Assembly: GCF_028736115.1 (NCBI RefSeq)
Contig: NZ_CP117877.1
Coordinates: 744,001-808,000, forward strand
DNA: 64,000 nt
From: Mucilaginibacter sp. KACC 22063
GTDB lineage: Bacteria; Bacteroidota; Bacteroidia; Sphingobacteriales; Sphingobacteriaceae
Direction: 5' to 3'
The notes under the pieces are model-generated. The model did no database searches and was not told the origin of the DNA. It worked only from the letters and a program-made list of their open reading frames with translations. Below are positions 35,018-44,633 of this stretch, in pieces; positions within the stretch are counted from its first letter, which is position 1, and every line of letters starts with the position of its first letter. The translations under genes were made by a program, and so were the position numbers.

Positions 35018-35098
35018 AGTAGTCTGTAACGGCATGGTAACGGTTGCAAATATTAAAGAAAAATATTTGCAACCGTTATGTTATTTTTAAAGACTACT
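35018..35098. promoter_or_regulatory. Paired divergent ECF-type promoters built on a 17-bp inverted repeat
   Basis: A perfect 17-bp inverted repeat (35038-35054 and 35062-35078, spacer AAAGAAA) lies between divergent genes. Each arm carries TTTGCAACCGTTA pointing outward. On both strands exactly 16 bases separate TGCAACC from AGACTACT (35091-35098 on plus; complement of 35018-35025 on minus). This is the geometry of two ECF sigma promoters (-35 GCAACC, -10 AGACTA) facing opposite ways, one for the sigma gene and one for the gene at 35127. Confidence 0.7.
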
Positions 35099-35126
35099 GT
35101 ATCAAAATCATTTAAATCACAACATC

Positions 35127-35474
35127 ATGAAACAGTTAATGCCCTTTATCGTCGTCATCATATTCTTTATACTTATTGCTATATTCATTCTTGCGCTATA
35201 TAATTACCGTTTAAAGAAACGGATTATTGATGCCGGTCCCTTAGATGAAACCGGGCTGAAATTTTTACAGGAGCTTTCCGGCTTTGGCACCGAATCTATG
35301 AAATGGGCCATCATTCTTTCAACTACCGGCCTGGGGCTGATCGTTATGCAGTTTATCCCTTATAGTGCTCAAGAATCGCCGGTACCTTACGGCGTAGAGA
35401 TATTATTTGTAGCTGCAGGCTTCTTCCTTTATTATCTTTTTATCCGTAATCACCGCAATAAGCAATCGCTTTAA
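35127..35474 (+). CDS. Small membrane protein (DUF6249-like)
   Basis: The 115-residue protein has an N-terminal hydrophobic helix (about 5-26), a central amphipathic part with LDETGLKFLQEL, and two more hydrophobic helices (about 58-77 and 88-106). It resembles small Bacteroidota proteins of the DUF6249 kind that accompany ECF sigma factors. It shares the promoter sequence of the divergent sigma gene, so it is a predicted member of that regulon. Biochemical function is unknown. Confidence 0.8.
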   Translation: MKQLMPFIVVIIFFILIAIFILALYNYRLKKRIIDAGPLDETGLKFLQELSGFGTESMKWAIILSTTGLGLIVMQFIPYSAQESPVPYGVEILFVAAGFFLYYLFIRNHRNKQSL

Positions 35475-35595
35475 TTAAAACATAGGGTAATTCACCCTTA
35501 AAACAATCCCTGTAATACTGCCAATTTTTTAAAGCCTATTGGTCTTTACTGGGATTGCTTTGCTCAAATTTTCAACCTATAAATCTTTAAAAATC

Positions 35596-38028
35596 ATGAA
35601 AACCCAATATCACCTCTTTAGCGCAATATTATTTTTTGCGCTTTTGTTACTGCAAACCGCCAGTATATTCGGCCAGGTAAATAGTGGCAAATTAATCATC
35701 AAAGGCACTATAATTGATTCGGCCACCAGTACTAAATTAGCCTTTGCAACGGTAAAACTGAATGACAATAACGGCGAAACGATCAGGGCTGGTATAAGCA
35801 AGGAAGACGGCTCGTTTGCCTTTTCGATGCTGGCACCATCAACTTATCACATGGTTGTTGTGACCCTGGGTTACGCACCTAAAACATTTTTACTTGACCT
35901 GAAGAAGGACACAGATATCGGAACAATCTTACTTACACAGCAGATTAACAGCTTAAAAGAAGTATCAGTAACAGGCCTGCGGCCCATCATTAAACAAAAG
36001 GCAGATCGTATCATTTACGACCTGCAGGCAGATCCCGAAAGTAAATCTAACAGTGTTTTAGGGATGATGCACAAGATCCCTTACATCACATTGGATGGCC
36101 AGGACAACATTCTGCTGAAAGGTAATTCCAGCTTTAAAGTGCTTGTTAACGGAAGACCTTCTCCCAGTATGGAAAACAATTTGAATGCGATATTAAAAAG
36201 CATACCTGCCTCCACTATCCAGCGAATAGAGGTGATCACCATTCCGCCGTCTAAATATGATGGTGAAGGCCTGGCCGGCATCATCAACATTATCACGATA
36301 AAGAAACTGAATAACGGCTACAGCGGATTATTGAATGCCAATGAAAGCTTTCCGGTTGGCGGCCCGGGCGCTGGTGGTTCTATCACCGCTAAAAGCGGCA
36401 AATTTGTTGTTGCAGCTATCGGCAGCGCCAGCATCGCGAATACGCCTAAAACCGTTTTTACAAATAGCAGGGAGACTTTTGGCACCAGCGCAAGCAGCCT
36501 GCTGCAAACGGGAGATCGCCGGTCAAATAATAAAACGGCCTATTTCGGTACTGAAATGAGCTACGAAATTGATTCTCTTCACCTGCTATCCGGGCAGTTG
36601 AACCTGAATGGCAGCCGTGCGACTGACCATATGACTCAGGTATCCGGTCTAAGTGGCACCAATGGGCTTGCCCAGTCTTATAACCTGCAGAATAATAATA
36701 AGGGAACAGGATACGGTTGGGATGCCGCAGTTAACTATCAGATCGGTTTTAAACAGGTTAAAAATAGGTTGCTAACCTTCTCCTATCAGTATGCTGATAA
36801 TAGGAATAACCGCAACGGGGACGTAACCATAACTAATCCTGTAAATTTCAATACGCCGGACTATAACCAAAATGACAGGCAAAAATTCAATGAGCATACT
36901 TTCCAGGTTGATTTTGTAACGCCGGTTAAAAAAGTAAACATTGAGGCTGGTATAAAGGGAATACTGCGCAACAGTAACAGCAACTATGGGTACAATAGTT
37001 TCAACAGTGCTACCGGCCAGTTTGATGCGGATGCGGCATTGTCTAACCAATACACTAACAAGCAAAATGTGTTCAGCGCTTACAATTCTTACCAGATCAA
37101 TTTAAAAAGCTGGAACATTAATGCTGGCTTAAGGGTAGAGGGAACTGTGATCAGGGCAGACTTTATCAGTACTGCAACCGCCGCAGATCAAAACTATTTA
37201 AATGTGTTGCCATCTATCGCAGTGGGTAAAAACTTTAATGATCAAACCGCGCTTAACTTTGGATTTTCACAACGGATCCGCAGGCCTGGTATTAACAGAC
37301 TTAATCCCTACATTGATCGCTCTAACCCTAACTTCGAGGTCACCGGAAACCCTAACCTGCGCCCTGTATTATTAAACGATGTGCAAGCCGGGTTTAGCAG
37401 CAATAAAAAGTTGTCTTTAAACATAGGACTGGATTATTCCTTTATGAATAATCTTGATTTGCAGGTGGCCGACTTTGACCCAGCAACACAAATTACCCGT
37501 ACCAGCTATGCCAATACAGGAAAATCAAGCAGTTTTGGCGGTAATTTATCCGTTTCCTATCCGTTTAGCAAAGTTTATAATTTAAGCGTGAATGGCAACG
37601 TGATGTACCTGTGGCTACAGGGCAGTGCAGACGGCAAGGTTGTGCGGAACGATAGGTTAATGTATTCCTTTTCGCTTTCCAACGGGTTGCGTTTCAATAA
37701 CGGGTGGGCAGCAAATGCCGATCTGAATGTGGTTAGCCGTAACCCTACCGGCTTGCAGGGCTATTCTAATAGTTTTGTGAGTACTGCTTTTAGTGTGAAT
37801 AAAGAACTGATCAAAAATAAATTAGGATTCGCGGTACGTGTAAATAACCCGTTTACCGGTTACCGTAATAATATTACCCGCACATTTGGCCCCGATTTTA
37901 ACCAGTTGTACACCTCTCGCGATTATTTCCGGTCATTTGGCATCAGCCTGAATTACAAGTTTGGAGGGCTGAATGATGGTGTGAATAAAAGCCGGAGGTC
38001 TATTGAAAATAATGATGTAGCGAATTAA
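35596..38028 (+). CDS. TonB-dependent-receptor-like outer membrane beta-barrel protein
   Basis: The protein has 810 residues from the ATG at 35596, which opens a signal peptide (to IFGQ). A carboxypeptidase-regulatory-like domain (IIKGTIIDSATSTKLAFATV) follows, then a plug-like region with IKQKADRIIYDLQ and IEVITIPPSKYDGEGLAGII, and a large barrel (OMP_b-brl_3-like). It is a paralogue of the protein at 20413. It follows the small membrane protein gene in the same direction by 121 bases and may or may not share its ECF promoter. Cargo is unknown. Confidence 0.88.
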   Translation: MKTQYHLFSAILFFALLLLQTASIFGQVNSGKLIIKGTIIDSATSTKLAFATVKLNDNNGETIRAGISKEDGSFAFSMLAPSTYHMVVVTLGYAPKTFLLDLKKDTDIGTILLTQQINSLKEVSVTGLRPIIKQKADRIIYDLQADPESKSNSVLGMMHKIPYITLDGQDNILLKGNSSFKVLVNGRPSPSMENNLNAILKSIPASTIQRIEVITIPPSKYDGEGLAGIINIITIKKLNNGYSGLLNANESFPVGGPGAGGSITAKSGKFVVAAIGSASIANTPKTVFTNSRETFGTSASSLLQTGDRRSNNKTAYFGTEMSYEIDSLHLLSGQLNLNGSRATDHMTQVSGLSGTNGLAQSYNLQNNNKGTGYGWDAAVNYQIGFKQVKNRLLTFSYQYADNRNNRNGDVTITNPVNFNTPDYNQNDRQKFNEHTFQVDFVTPVKKVNIEAGIKGILRNSNSNYGYNSFNSATGQFDADAALSNQYTNKQNVFSAYNSYQINLKSWNINAGLRVEGTVIRADFISTATAADQNYLNVLPSIAVGKNFNDQTALNFGFSQRIRRPGINRLNPYIDRSNPNFEVTGNPNLRPVLLNDVQAGFSSNKKLSLNIGLDYSFMNNLDLQVADFDPATQITRTSYANTGKSSSFGGNLSVSYPFSKVYNLSVNGNVMYLWLQGSADGKVVRNDRLMYSFSLSNGLRFNNGWAANADLNVVSRNPTGLQGYSNSFVSTAFSVNKELIKNKLGFAVRVNNPFTGYRNNITRTFGPDFNQLYTSRDYFRSFGISLNYKFGGLNDGVNKSRRSIENNDVAN

Positions 38029-38176
38029 CATCTTGCCGCATTCACAAAGGTCAGTTCCAGTCAGCACCTGTTATAAAGGTATATATCAACAGCTTGGCCC
38101 GCTACGCTACCTTGCTGCCCTTTACAGAACCTGCCTGGAACTTGCTGTGTGTTTTAAGGGTTAAGATGCTATTCGT

Positions 38177-39520
38177 CTAAACCGCAAACTTAACAGGGAG
38201 TAAAACAGAAGTTACAAAATGATAATTGGAACTGTGTAAATTAAGCTGGCCGCCATGTGCTTCAATAATTTCGCGGCAAAGCCATAACCCTACACCCGCA
38301 CCAATATCTAAAACGCTCTTTCTGTAAAAAGCTGTGGTTAGGTTTGCTGTATCAAGTGATTCTTCGGGTATGCTGTTTTCAACCTCTAAAACCATTTGCT
38401 GTTTTTCAGCATTGTAGCCTACCGTGCAATTAATGACCGAGCCGTTAGTGCTATATTTAATGGCGTTGACCAACAGATTGGAAATCACGATCCGCATTTT
38501 CTCTTTGTCAGCAAAAATGGTGAAGTCTTCAGTTTCTTCATCAAACCTGATCACCGTTTTCAAATTCTTTGCTGTAGCTAATGCCCTTAATTGATGGCCT
38601 GTTTTTAAGCATAAGTCAGACAGGTCAAACTTATCGGGATTTAATGATAAGCGACCGGCTTTAATCTGGCTGATGACTAAAAACTCCTCTACAATTTTTT
38701 GCAAGCGGTTAATTTCATCCATCTGGCTGTTGAGCAGGTTAGTCATTTGCTCGCTGGTTTCATTTCGCCTCAAATTAACCTCGAGCTCGGCACGCATTAC
38801 GGCAAGCGGCGTTTTGAGTTCGTGCGAGGCTGAGGCAAAAAAGTTTTGCTGTTGTTGCAGTGCCTGATCAATGCGTTGCAGCATATCATTAATGGTTTCT
38901 GCAAGCTCCTGCAATTCGTCGTTGCTTTGTTTAACAGGTACCCTTTCTTTTAAATGCCCGGCAGTGATACTGTTAGTTTTATGGATGATCTGCTGTAATG
39001 GTTTTAAAAAGAACCTGGCCAGCCAGAACGAGATCACTCCTGAAATAAGCACGCTAATTAAGGTAGACAGTAACAAAAGCAGCAGCAGATATCGCAGGGT
39101 AGCTTGCAGCGAAGCTGCGTTTACCGCCAACATTAATTCTGCCGGGTTATCATCGCTTGTATTACTGACATAAGCTACACGGAAGCCCAGCGTGTCGGAT
39201 ACACCAGTGCGTTTTGGCAATGAGATTTTTTGAATAGCCCCCGGCGACTGGAACAGTAAGGTTTTGCTGCCATTATAATTACGGGCGAATATTTTTAAAA
39301 AAGTATTTTTCTGGGGCAGCGGAATAATCACCGGGTTAACCTCTGTTTTATCGAGCAGTGATTTTGCCTGTGATAATAGGTAACGGTTATTATCGGCAAT
39401 AATTAAGCGGCGTATTTTATGGTAACTGTATATATTAAGCACCACACTTAACAAGGTAAATACCAGCGCAAACGCTGCGGTGATTTTTAAACGTATACCC
39501 GGGTGCCTGCTAAATTTCAT
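38177..39520 (-). CDS. HAMP-domain sensor histidine kinase of an OmpR-type two-component system
   Basis: The 447-residue protein starts at the ATG at 39520, one base after the regulator stop. It has a transmembrane helix (about 13-33), a periplasmic sensor of about 110 residues, a second helix (about 143-170), HAMP, HisKA with phospho-acceptor in SASHELKTPLAVM, and a HATPase with N box NLLVNAIKYS. The layout is that of CusS/IrlS-like metal-type sensors, though the periplasmic domain shows no metal cluster. It is the last gene of a seven-gene operon. Confidence 0.93.
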   Translation of the reverse strand: MKFSRHPGIRLKITAAFALVFTLLSVVLNIYSYHKIRRLIIADNNRYLLSQAKSLLDKTEVNPVIIPLPQKNTFLKIFARNYNGSKTLLFQSPGAIQKISLPKRTGVSDTLGFRVAYVSNTSDDNPAELMLAVNAASLQATLRYLLLLLLLSTLISVLISGVISFWLARFFLKPLQQIIHKTNSITAGHLKERVPVKQSNDELQELAETINDMLQRIDQALQQQQNFFASASHELKTPLAVMRAELEVNLRRNETSEQMTNLLNSQMDEINRLQKIVEEFLVISQIKAGRLSLNPDKFDLSDLCLKTGHQLRALATAKNLKTVIRFDEETEDFTIFADKEKMRIVISNLLVNAIKYSTNGSVINCTVGYNAEKQQMVLEVENSIPEESLDTANLTTAFYRKSVLDIGAGVGLWLCREIIEAHGGQLNLHSSNYHFVTSVLLPVKFAV

Positions 39521-39521
39521 A

Positions 39522-40199
39522 CTAATGCAATTGCCCTTTAACGGTATATCCTCTGCCAATAACGGTATGGATAAGCGGGTTGTCTGAATCTTTGTCGATC
39601 TTTTTACGCAACTGGTAAAGATGTACCTCGATTACATTGCTTCCAGGATCGAAATTTATGTCCCATACTTTTTCCAGTATCTGCGTTTTGGTAACTACAC
39701 GGTTAGCGTTGTTCAATAGAAATTCTAACAAAGCAAATTCGCGGTTACTTAAGGCAATCGCTTTGCCCGCACGGGTAACTTCGCGGGTGTACAGGTCCAT
39801 TTCCAGATCTTCAAACCTTAGTTTGGCAGTTTGCTGCCCGCTGTTGCGCCTTTGTACGGTACGTACCCGCGCCAGTAATTCGTCCAGTTCAAATGGTTTA
39901 CGGAGGTAGTCTATCGCACCAAGATCAAGGCCTTTAATCACGTTTTCCGTATCGCTCAACGCACTAAGGATAATTACCGGTACCTGCTTGCCAAAGCTTT
40001 GCAGGTTTTTCAGCACGTCAAAGCCGTTCATGCCGGGCAGCATCAGGTCTAACAACACCAGGTCATAACTATTTACCATTAATGCTTCCAGCCCGCTTGC
40101 GCCATCAGTAATATGGTCGCAGACATGGCCGTTTTGCGTTAGGCCTGCACAAATAAAACTTCCAAGTTTCGGCTCATCTTCTATCACCAGTATCTTCAT
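39522..40199 (-). CDS. OmpR-family response regulator
   Basis: The 225-residue protein has a receiver domain with acidic pocket EDE (about 7-9) and phospho-acceptor in DLVLLDLMLPGMNG (about 51), and a C-terminal winged helix (LSNREFALLEFLLNNANRVV, IEVHLYQLRKKI). It overlaps the upstream exported-protein gene by 4 bases and precedes the kinase gene by 1 base. It should bind DNA upstream of its own operon, where no repeat was obvious. Confidence 0.95.
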   Translation of the reverse strand: MKILVIEDEPKLGSFICAGLTQNGHVCDHITDGASGLEALMVNSYDLVLLDLMLPGMNGFDVLKNLQSFGKQVPVIILSALSDTENVIKGLDLGAIDYLRKPFELDELLARVRTVQRRNSGQQTAKLRFEDLEMDLYTREVTRAGKAIALSNREFALLEFLLNNANRVVTKTQILEKVWDINFDPGSNVIEVHLYQLRKKIDKDSDNPLIHTVIGRGYTVKGQLH

Positions 40200-40927
40200 C
40201 GTATCATAAAAGTTTTATTATCAATAGTAATGCTAATGACGATATACACCTGGTCGTGGTGAATATTTACAAAGCCTTGGTCGTCGCCGCGCTTTACCGC
40301 AAGCAACTTAAAGTTATGTCCGGTTTTAATTAGCGATTGTATATCCTCCACCTGTTCGGGTTTAAAGTGGAACAATTTCCCCGGAGATTGTAATGCAGCT
40401 ACACCGCCATAGCCATCGGTAATAATAGTAGGGTTTTGTAGCTGAAATAAGGATGATTGCTGGCCTTCCGGGATACGCGGAGGGGGGGAGAGCTGGTCAA
40501 TATCAATATTCTTTCCTGTCCGTGTGTTTTTAATGCGGTGTAATTGATATACAATAGCCTCATCATTAGGTTGGGTGCTGTAACTGATCTCAACTTCATC
40601 TCCCGGTTTGGCAGCTGATAAAACCGCGCTGGCTGTATGCGGACGAAACTCAAAGGTTAAAATGCCGTCGCCATCCTTTTGCAGCTTTACACCATTAATA
40701 TCAAGGTGTACATTGTTGGTGTAGCCCTCAATTTTACCGGCTACAATTTTAAGCTCATCGCCGGGAGGCCCGGCAGCTAAAGGTGGCGGACCAGGTAACG
40801 GTGGCCCCGGCGGACCAGATAAGTTGATCTTGTACAATAGAAACCCAATTACTGATAACAGCACAATAATGCATACCATAAGTATGATTGTTAAAGCCGA
40901 ATAGGATTTCATAGGTCTGTCGGACAT
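40196..40927 (-). CDS. Membrane-anchored proline-rich protein with two small repeat modules (group B)
   Basis: The 243-residue protein has an uncleaved-looking N-terminal helix (about 10-32), a proline/glycine linker (GPPGPPLPGPPPLAAGPP) and two modules. Module 1 is about 57-140 (VAGKIEGY...INGVKLQ...FEFRPHTASAVL...PGDEVEIS). Module 2 is about 155-243 (GGVAALQ...FHFKPEQVEDIQ...KTGHNFKL). Both follow the pattern strand, [DN]G turn, short strand, FxP-helix, then xG plus strand, which suggests OB-like folds. The protein from 45371 has two modules of the same pattern. It is fused in operon to a two-component system by a 4-base overlap, so it may be an accessory sensor. Family not recognised by name. 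Confidence 0.7.
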   Translation of the reverse strand: MSDRPMKSYSALTIILMVCIIVLLSVIGFLLYKINLSGPPGPPLPGPPPLAAGPPGDELKIVAGKIEGYTNNVHLDINGVKLQKDGDGILTFEFRPHTASAVLSAAKPGDEVEISYSTQPNDEAIVYQLHRIKNTRTGKNIDIDQLSPPPRIPEGQQSSLFQLQNPTIITDGYGGVAALQSPGKLFHFKPEQVEDIQSLIKTGHNFKLLAVKRGDDQGFVNIHHDQVYIVISITIDNKTFMIR

Positions 40928-40967
40928 TTTTACTTCATCGTTAAGTATAAAATTAAGTTTATGCTGC

Positions 40968-42215
40968 TTAAATCCATAATGCTAATAACGCGGCGCATAA
41001 AGCAGGGATCATTACAAGCGCGCCTAATTTTAAAAATTGCCATGCACCTACAGATTGTCCGTTACGCCTTAACTCGGTAAGCCATAGTATGGTAGCCAGT
41101 GATCCTGTTACTGAAAGGTTTGGTCCTAAGTCCACACCGATCAAAATGCCGCTTTTTACAATATCCGGGATATGTGTTGCTGTAACGGCGCTGCCTGCAA
41201 TAAGCCCCGCAGGTAAGTTGTTTACCAGGTTACAGGCAAATGCAATTGCAGTTCCGCCTAAAAACGCAGTAGCATCAGCATTGCTTTCGGCATGTGCTTT
41301 TATAAAGTTACTAATGGTTTCTACCAGTCCAACTTTGCCAAGCGCTTCCACCAGGATGAAAAGGCCTGCTACCAACGGCAGTACCGCCCATGAAATATTG
41401 CCAATCACTTTTAGCGGGTTGCGCTTTGCGGTAATCACCACAATAATGGCTGTAAAAATACCGGCAATGGCTGTAGGTAAGCCAAGCTGCCAGTCTTTTG
41501 CCGAAGCAAAGATCAAGGTAACAATAGTTAACAGGATGCCCGCCAATGCAATCTTTCCTCCGTGTGATAATGTTGGCGTTTCCACATCTTTTTCGATTGG
41601 CTCGCGCAGGTCTTTGCGTTGGGTTAAATAAAGCATGACTAATGTTATCACTATCGAAAACACAGATGGTAATAAGTATGATTTAAGCCATAACAGCAAT
41701 GATGGCATGTGTGCGCCATAAATTACAAGGTTTGCAGGGTTTGATATCGGCAACACAAACGAAGCTGCATTGGCAATAAAAGCACATATAAAAAGGTAAG
41801 GCAAAGGCTGCTTTACTTTTGCGCTTTGTACTGCAGCTGCAACGGCAGGTGTTAATACCACGGCTGTTGCATCGTTCGACATAAAGGTGGTAACCACTAC
41901 ACCCACAAGGTAGATCAGCAAAAAAAGTTTAACGGGTGAGCCGCCTGCAAAACGGGTAGCGTGGCAGGCCAGCCAGTCAAATAAACCTTCCTGTCGTGCC
42001 GATTCAGATAGCAACATCATGCCGGTAAGGAATAGGTATACATCTGTCCCTTTTAATATACCTGTCCACGCGGTTGAAAAGGAGATCAATCCTAAAATCA
42101 GCAAAAGTGCGGCACCAGCTAATGCCCATACAAATTCGGGAACTTTAAAAGGCCGGATAATTACACCGGCTGTGGCCACTATTGAAATTAAGTAAATGGC
42201 TATTGTAGCATTCAT
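40968..42215 (-). CDS. ArsB/SLC13-superfamily permease
   Basis: The 415-residue polytopic protein has about eleven hydrophobic helices. It carries ion-transporter-superfamily motifs: TTFMSNDATAVVLTPAV, ANAASFVLPISNPANLVI and FACNLVNNLPAGLI, as in arsenite antiporter ArsB and related anion transporters. No arsR, arsC or ArsA-like gene is nearby, so I do not call it an arsenic pump; an anion such as sulfate or a carboxylate is equally possible. It lies 3 bases after the metallophosphoesterase stop. Confidence 0.85.
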   Translation of the reverse strand: MNATIAIYLISIVATAGVIIRPFKVPEFVWALAGAALLLILGLISFSTAWTGILKGTDVYLFLTGMMLLSESARQEGLFDWLACHATRFAGGSPVKLFLLIYLVGVVVTTFMSNDATAVVLTPAVAAAVQSAKVKQPLPYLFICAFIANAASFVLPISNPANLVIYGAHMPSLLLWLKSYLLPSVFSIVITLVMLYLTQRKDLREPIEKDVETPTLSHGGKIALAGILLTIVTLIFASAKDWQLGLPTAIAGIFTAIIVVITAKRNPLKVIGNISWAVLPLVAGLFILVEALGKVGLVETISNFIKAHAESNADATAFLGGTAIAFACNLVNNLPAGLIAGSAVTATHIPDIVKSGILIGVDLGPNLSVTGSLATILWLTELRRNGQSVGAWQFLKLGALVMIPALCAALLALWI

Positions 42216-42218
42216 ATT

Positions 42219-43361
42219 TTAGGATTCTCTTTTCTTAGGTGGTTTTGCATTTCTGTTAGGGCCAAGTTGTGTGCCCAATATGCCATTTTCCGTCCAGGCG
42301 CCTATGGTCAACTCGTCACTTCCGTCGCGGCCATCAGCAGCCGGGTTAAACAATGGCGTAGCCATTTCTATAGTATGCCTGCCGGGCCTGCCGTTAACGG
42401 TAACCGCTTCTACAGATAACCTCATGGTTGGCTGATTATTTAAAGGAATTGTAGTGAACCAGTCGTTACGTTCGTTATCGAAACTCATGGAATAGATTTG
42501 TCCGTTTTCAAGCAGGCAAGATACCTGTTTTATGGCATCTTGTCCCAGTATGGTAGCTCTTACCACTGCTTCGTTCCCTTCTATGCGGTTAACTGTGCGA
42601 TAAAGCCGGTGATCTGCCGGGCTGGTTATCATAACGAAAGGCAGCGGGTCTTCCAGCAATTTAAAGCGCCATGAAATTACACCATTATCTATACTGGTGA
42701 TCGAGTAGCCTACCGGGCCTTCCTCTATCTGGCCTGTTGAACGTGTTGCTGTATAAATGGTGTTTCTGTTGTTTGAGATTTCATTATAATGAGTATGCCC
42801 CATTGTAATGAGTGCAACCTTGTGATTATTGATCAGTTGCAATAGCTGTTGCTTTTCGGCGCTGTCTTTTAAATCATCAGGGTAAGTGTGCATAAAAATA
42901 GCGCAAGGGCCATTTTCACTGCTGCATTCATTTAATACTTCTTCCAGGTTTTGCAATTGCTCGCTGCCAAAACGGAAGTCAGGGCCACCTGCTCCTGGGC
43001 CGCACACATCAAGAAAAAGGCAATTCACACCTTTTATTTTTTTTCTGAAAGGTAATTTGGGTGCTTTAAGCGTGCTGTAAAAGTTATCAAGGCTGCCTTG
43101 CTCCATATCATGGTCGCCAGTAATGATATAAGCAGGTATATCCAGCATTTTTAAGGCAGGCGCTATAAGGCGGTATTGTTCAACAAGTCCGTTATCGGCA
43201 TTATCACCGGGAAGGAATACAAAATCCAGTTGGTCTACAAATCCGGCTGCAATCTGGGCGGTAATGCTTAAAAAGTCTTTATAGTTTTGCTGCTTTGCAT
43301 CGGTAATATGTAAATCGCCGATATGTGCAAAAAGCAGTGGTTTTTGTTTTTCGGTAAACAT
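42219..43361 (-). CDS. Calcineurin-like metallophosphoesterase
   Basis: This 380-residue protein shows the five metal-binding motifs: IGDLHITD, LPGDNADN, ITGDHDME (the usual GNHD), MHTY and GHTH. After the catalytic domain (about 1-230) a C-terminal beta-rich domain of about 130 residues follows. There is no signal peptide, so it is cytosolic. It is coupled in operon to the MFS gene (10-base gap) and the ArsB-like gene (3-base gap), suggesting that it processes a phosphorylated compound handled by these carriers. The substrate is not known. Confidence 0.88.
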   Translation of the reverse strand: MFTEKQKPLLFAHIGDLHITDAKQQNYKDFLSITAQIAAGFVDQLDFVFLPGDNADNGLVEQYRLIAPALKMLDIPAYIITGDHDMEQGSLDNFYSTLKAPKLPFRKKIKGVNCLFLDVCGPGAGGPDFRFGSEQLQNLEEVLNECSSENGPCAIFMHTYPDDLKDSAEKQQLLQLINNHKVALITMGHTHYNEISNNRNTIYTATRSTGQIEEGPVGYSITSIDNGVISWRFKLLEDPLPFVMITSPADHRLYRTVNRIEGNEAVVRATILGQDAIKQVSCLLENGQIYSMSFDNERNDWFTTIPLNNQPTMRLSVEAVTVNGRPGRHTIEMATPLFNPAADGRDGSDELTIGAWTENGILGTQLGPNRNAKPPKKRES

Positions 43362-43371
43362 AAATCGGATG

Positions 43372-44607
43372 TTAATTCGTAGTTATATCACAATCTTTTT
43401 TCAGTGTTTTTGAGTAGATCACCCACACGGCTATAGATACCAGGGCAAAGCTCCCAAGTATCAGAAATGCATGATTGTAGCCAATGCCTTGTGCAATCCA
43501 TCCGCCTATAGCCGGACTAAGTGCGGCACCCAACCCCTGAACGGTCATTACCGCGCCTTGCCCTACGTTAATACGGCCTGTACCATTTAATATATGGGCT
43601 ACAAGTCCGGGTACGGCAACACTTTGTAAACCGGCGCCTATGCCGTCAAGTATCTGAACGGGATATAACCCGGTATGGCTAATCATATGCGATGCGATGA
43701 AACCACGTATGGGCAAAGCAATAAAGGATAGCAGCATTACCAGCCAATAACCTTTTCCCTCGGCCATTTTCATGGCAACTATAGATGCACCTATCATTAC
43801 CACCTGCGCAATAACAATCGTCAGCGCTACGAACATATATGGATTGCCCTGGCTTTTGGTAGCCGCTGCCATGCCGTAAAGTGGCAACAGCGCTCCATTG
43901 CCTAAATGGAAACAGGCAAGCGCAACGGCCAGTATGATTAACGATTTGCAGCTCAGCAGTACTCTAAAGCCGGATGCTTTCTCATCATTTTTCTCGCTTT
44001 CTTTCATGCCCCTGGCAGCGCGGTCATCAATGCTATCAGCAGGAATTTGGAGTACGCTAATGATAGATAAAATCCCGAATAAGGCGGAAAGTACAAAGAT
44101 GGCAGGCATCCCCCATTTCATGCCCAGGTAGCCCGATAGCGCCGCTCCTGTAACGTTGCCCGCGTGGTTGAAGGCTTGGTTGTGGCCGTTTTGCTTGTTA
44201 AAGCCTTTTTGCTTAACAATACCCAGGGTGATGCCCACAACAGCCGGCACTATGGCTGCACCTGCTATTGCTGTAGCCACCTGGGATAGTGTAACCACAA
44301 AAAACTTTTGAGAAATCAGGATAAGTGCAGAGGCTAGAACCGTACACACGCCGGGTATGATGACAAACCTTCGTTTGTGGGTGGTTTCATCAATGACCGC
44401 CCCTGCTGGGGCGGTCATCAACATTCCGGCTACACCGCCAATGGTCATCACTGTACCGATGGGGCCGCTTTTCCAGCCGTTAGCTAATAAAAATATGCCG
44501 AGGAATGGCCCGATGCCTGCCTGCATATCGGCCATAAAGAAATTAAGTGCGTTTAGCGCCCTGTAAATTCCGTTCGGCTTTGTTGAGCTTGCTGTTATTG
44601 TTTTCAT
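43372..44607 (-). CDS. Major facilitator superfamily transporter
   Basis: This 411-residue protein has twelve hydrophobic helices. The loop between helices 2 and 3 (GAVIDETTHKRRF) is the MFS signature region, and a long cytosolic loop lies in the middle (KESEKNDEKASG). It resembles drug or small-molecule exporters in general layout, but the substrate cannot be read. It is the second gene of the seven-gene minus-strand operon. Confidence 0.88.
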   Translation of the reverse strand: MKTITASSTKPNGIYRALNALNFFMADMQAGIGPFLGIFLLANGWKSGPIGTVMTIGGVAGMLMTAPAGAVIDETTHKRRFVIIPGVCTVLASALILISQKFFVVTLSQVATAIAGAAIVPAVVGITLGIVKQKGFNKQNGHNQAFNHAGNVTGAALSGYLGMKWGMPAIFVLSALFGILSIISVLQIPADSIDDRAARGMKESEKNDEKASGFRVLLSCKSLIILAVALACFHLGNGALLPLYGMAAATKSQGNPYMFVALTIVIAQVVMIGASIVAMKMAEGKGYWLVMLLSFIALPIRGFIASHMISHTGLYPVQILDGIGAGLQSVAVPGLVAHILNGTGRINVGQGAVMTVQGLGAALSPAIGGWIAQGIGYNHAFLILGSFALVSIAVWVIYSKTLKKDCDITTN

Positions 44608-44633
44608 AGGGGGTAAATGGTAGCGCTTAACAA

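Noticed and set aside
38029..38176. Terminator between the convergent beta-barrel and kinase genes
   Set aside because: Only a distant GTTCCAG/CTGGAAC pairing about 75 bases apart was found, without a T-run.
41089..41631. 180-residue frame opposite the ArsB-like gene
   Set aside because: Low-complexity translation with no domain, fully antisense to a well-supported transporter; a shadow frame.
40968..42215. Arsenic resistance operon
   Set aside because: Only the permease fold suggests it; no arsR, arsC, arsA or arsenite-binding regulator is present, and the superfamily also moves other anions.
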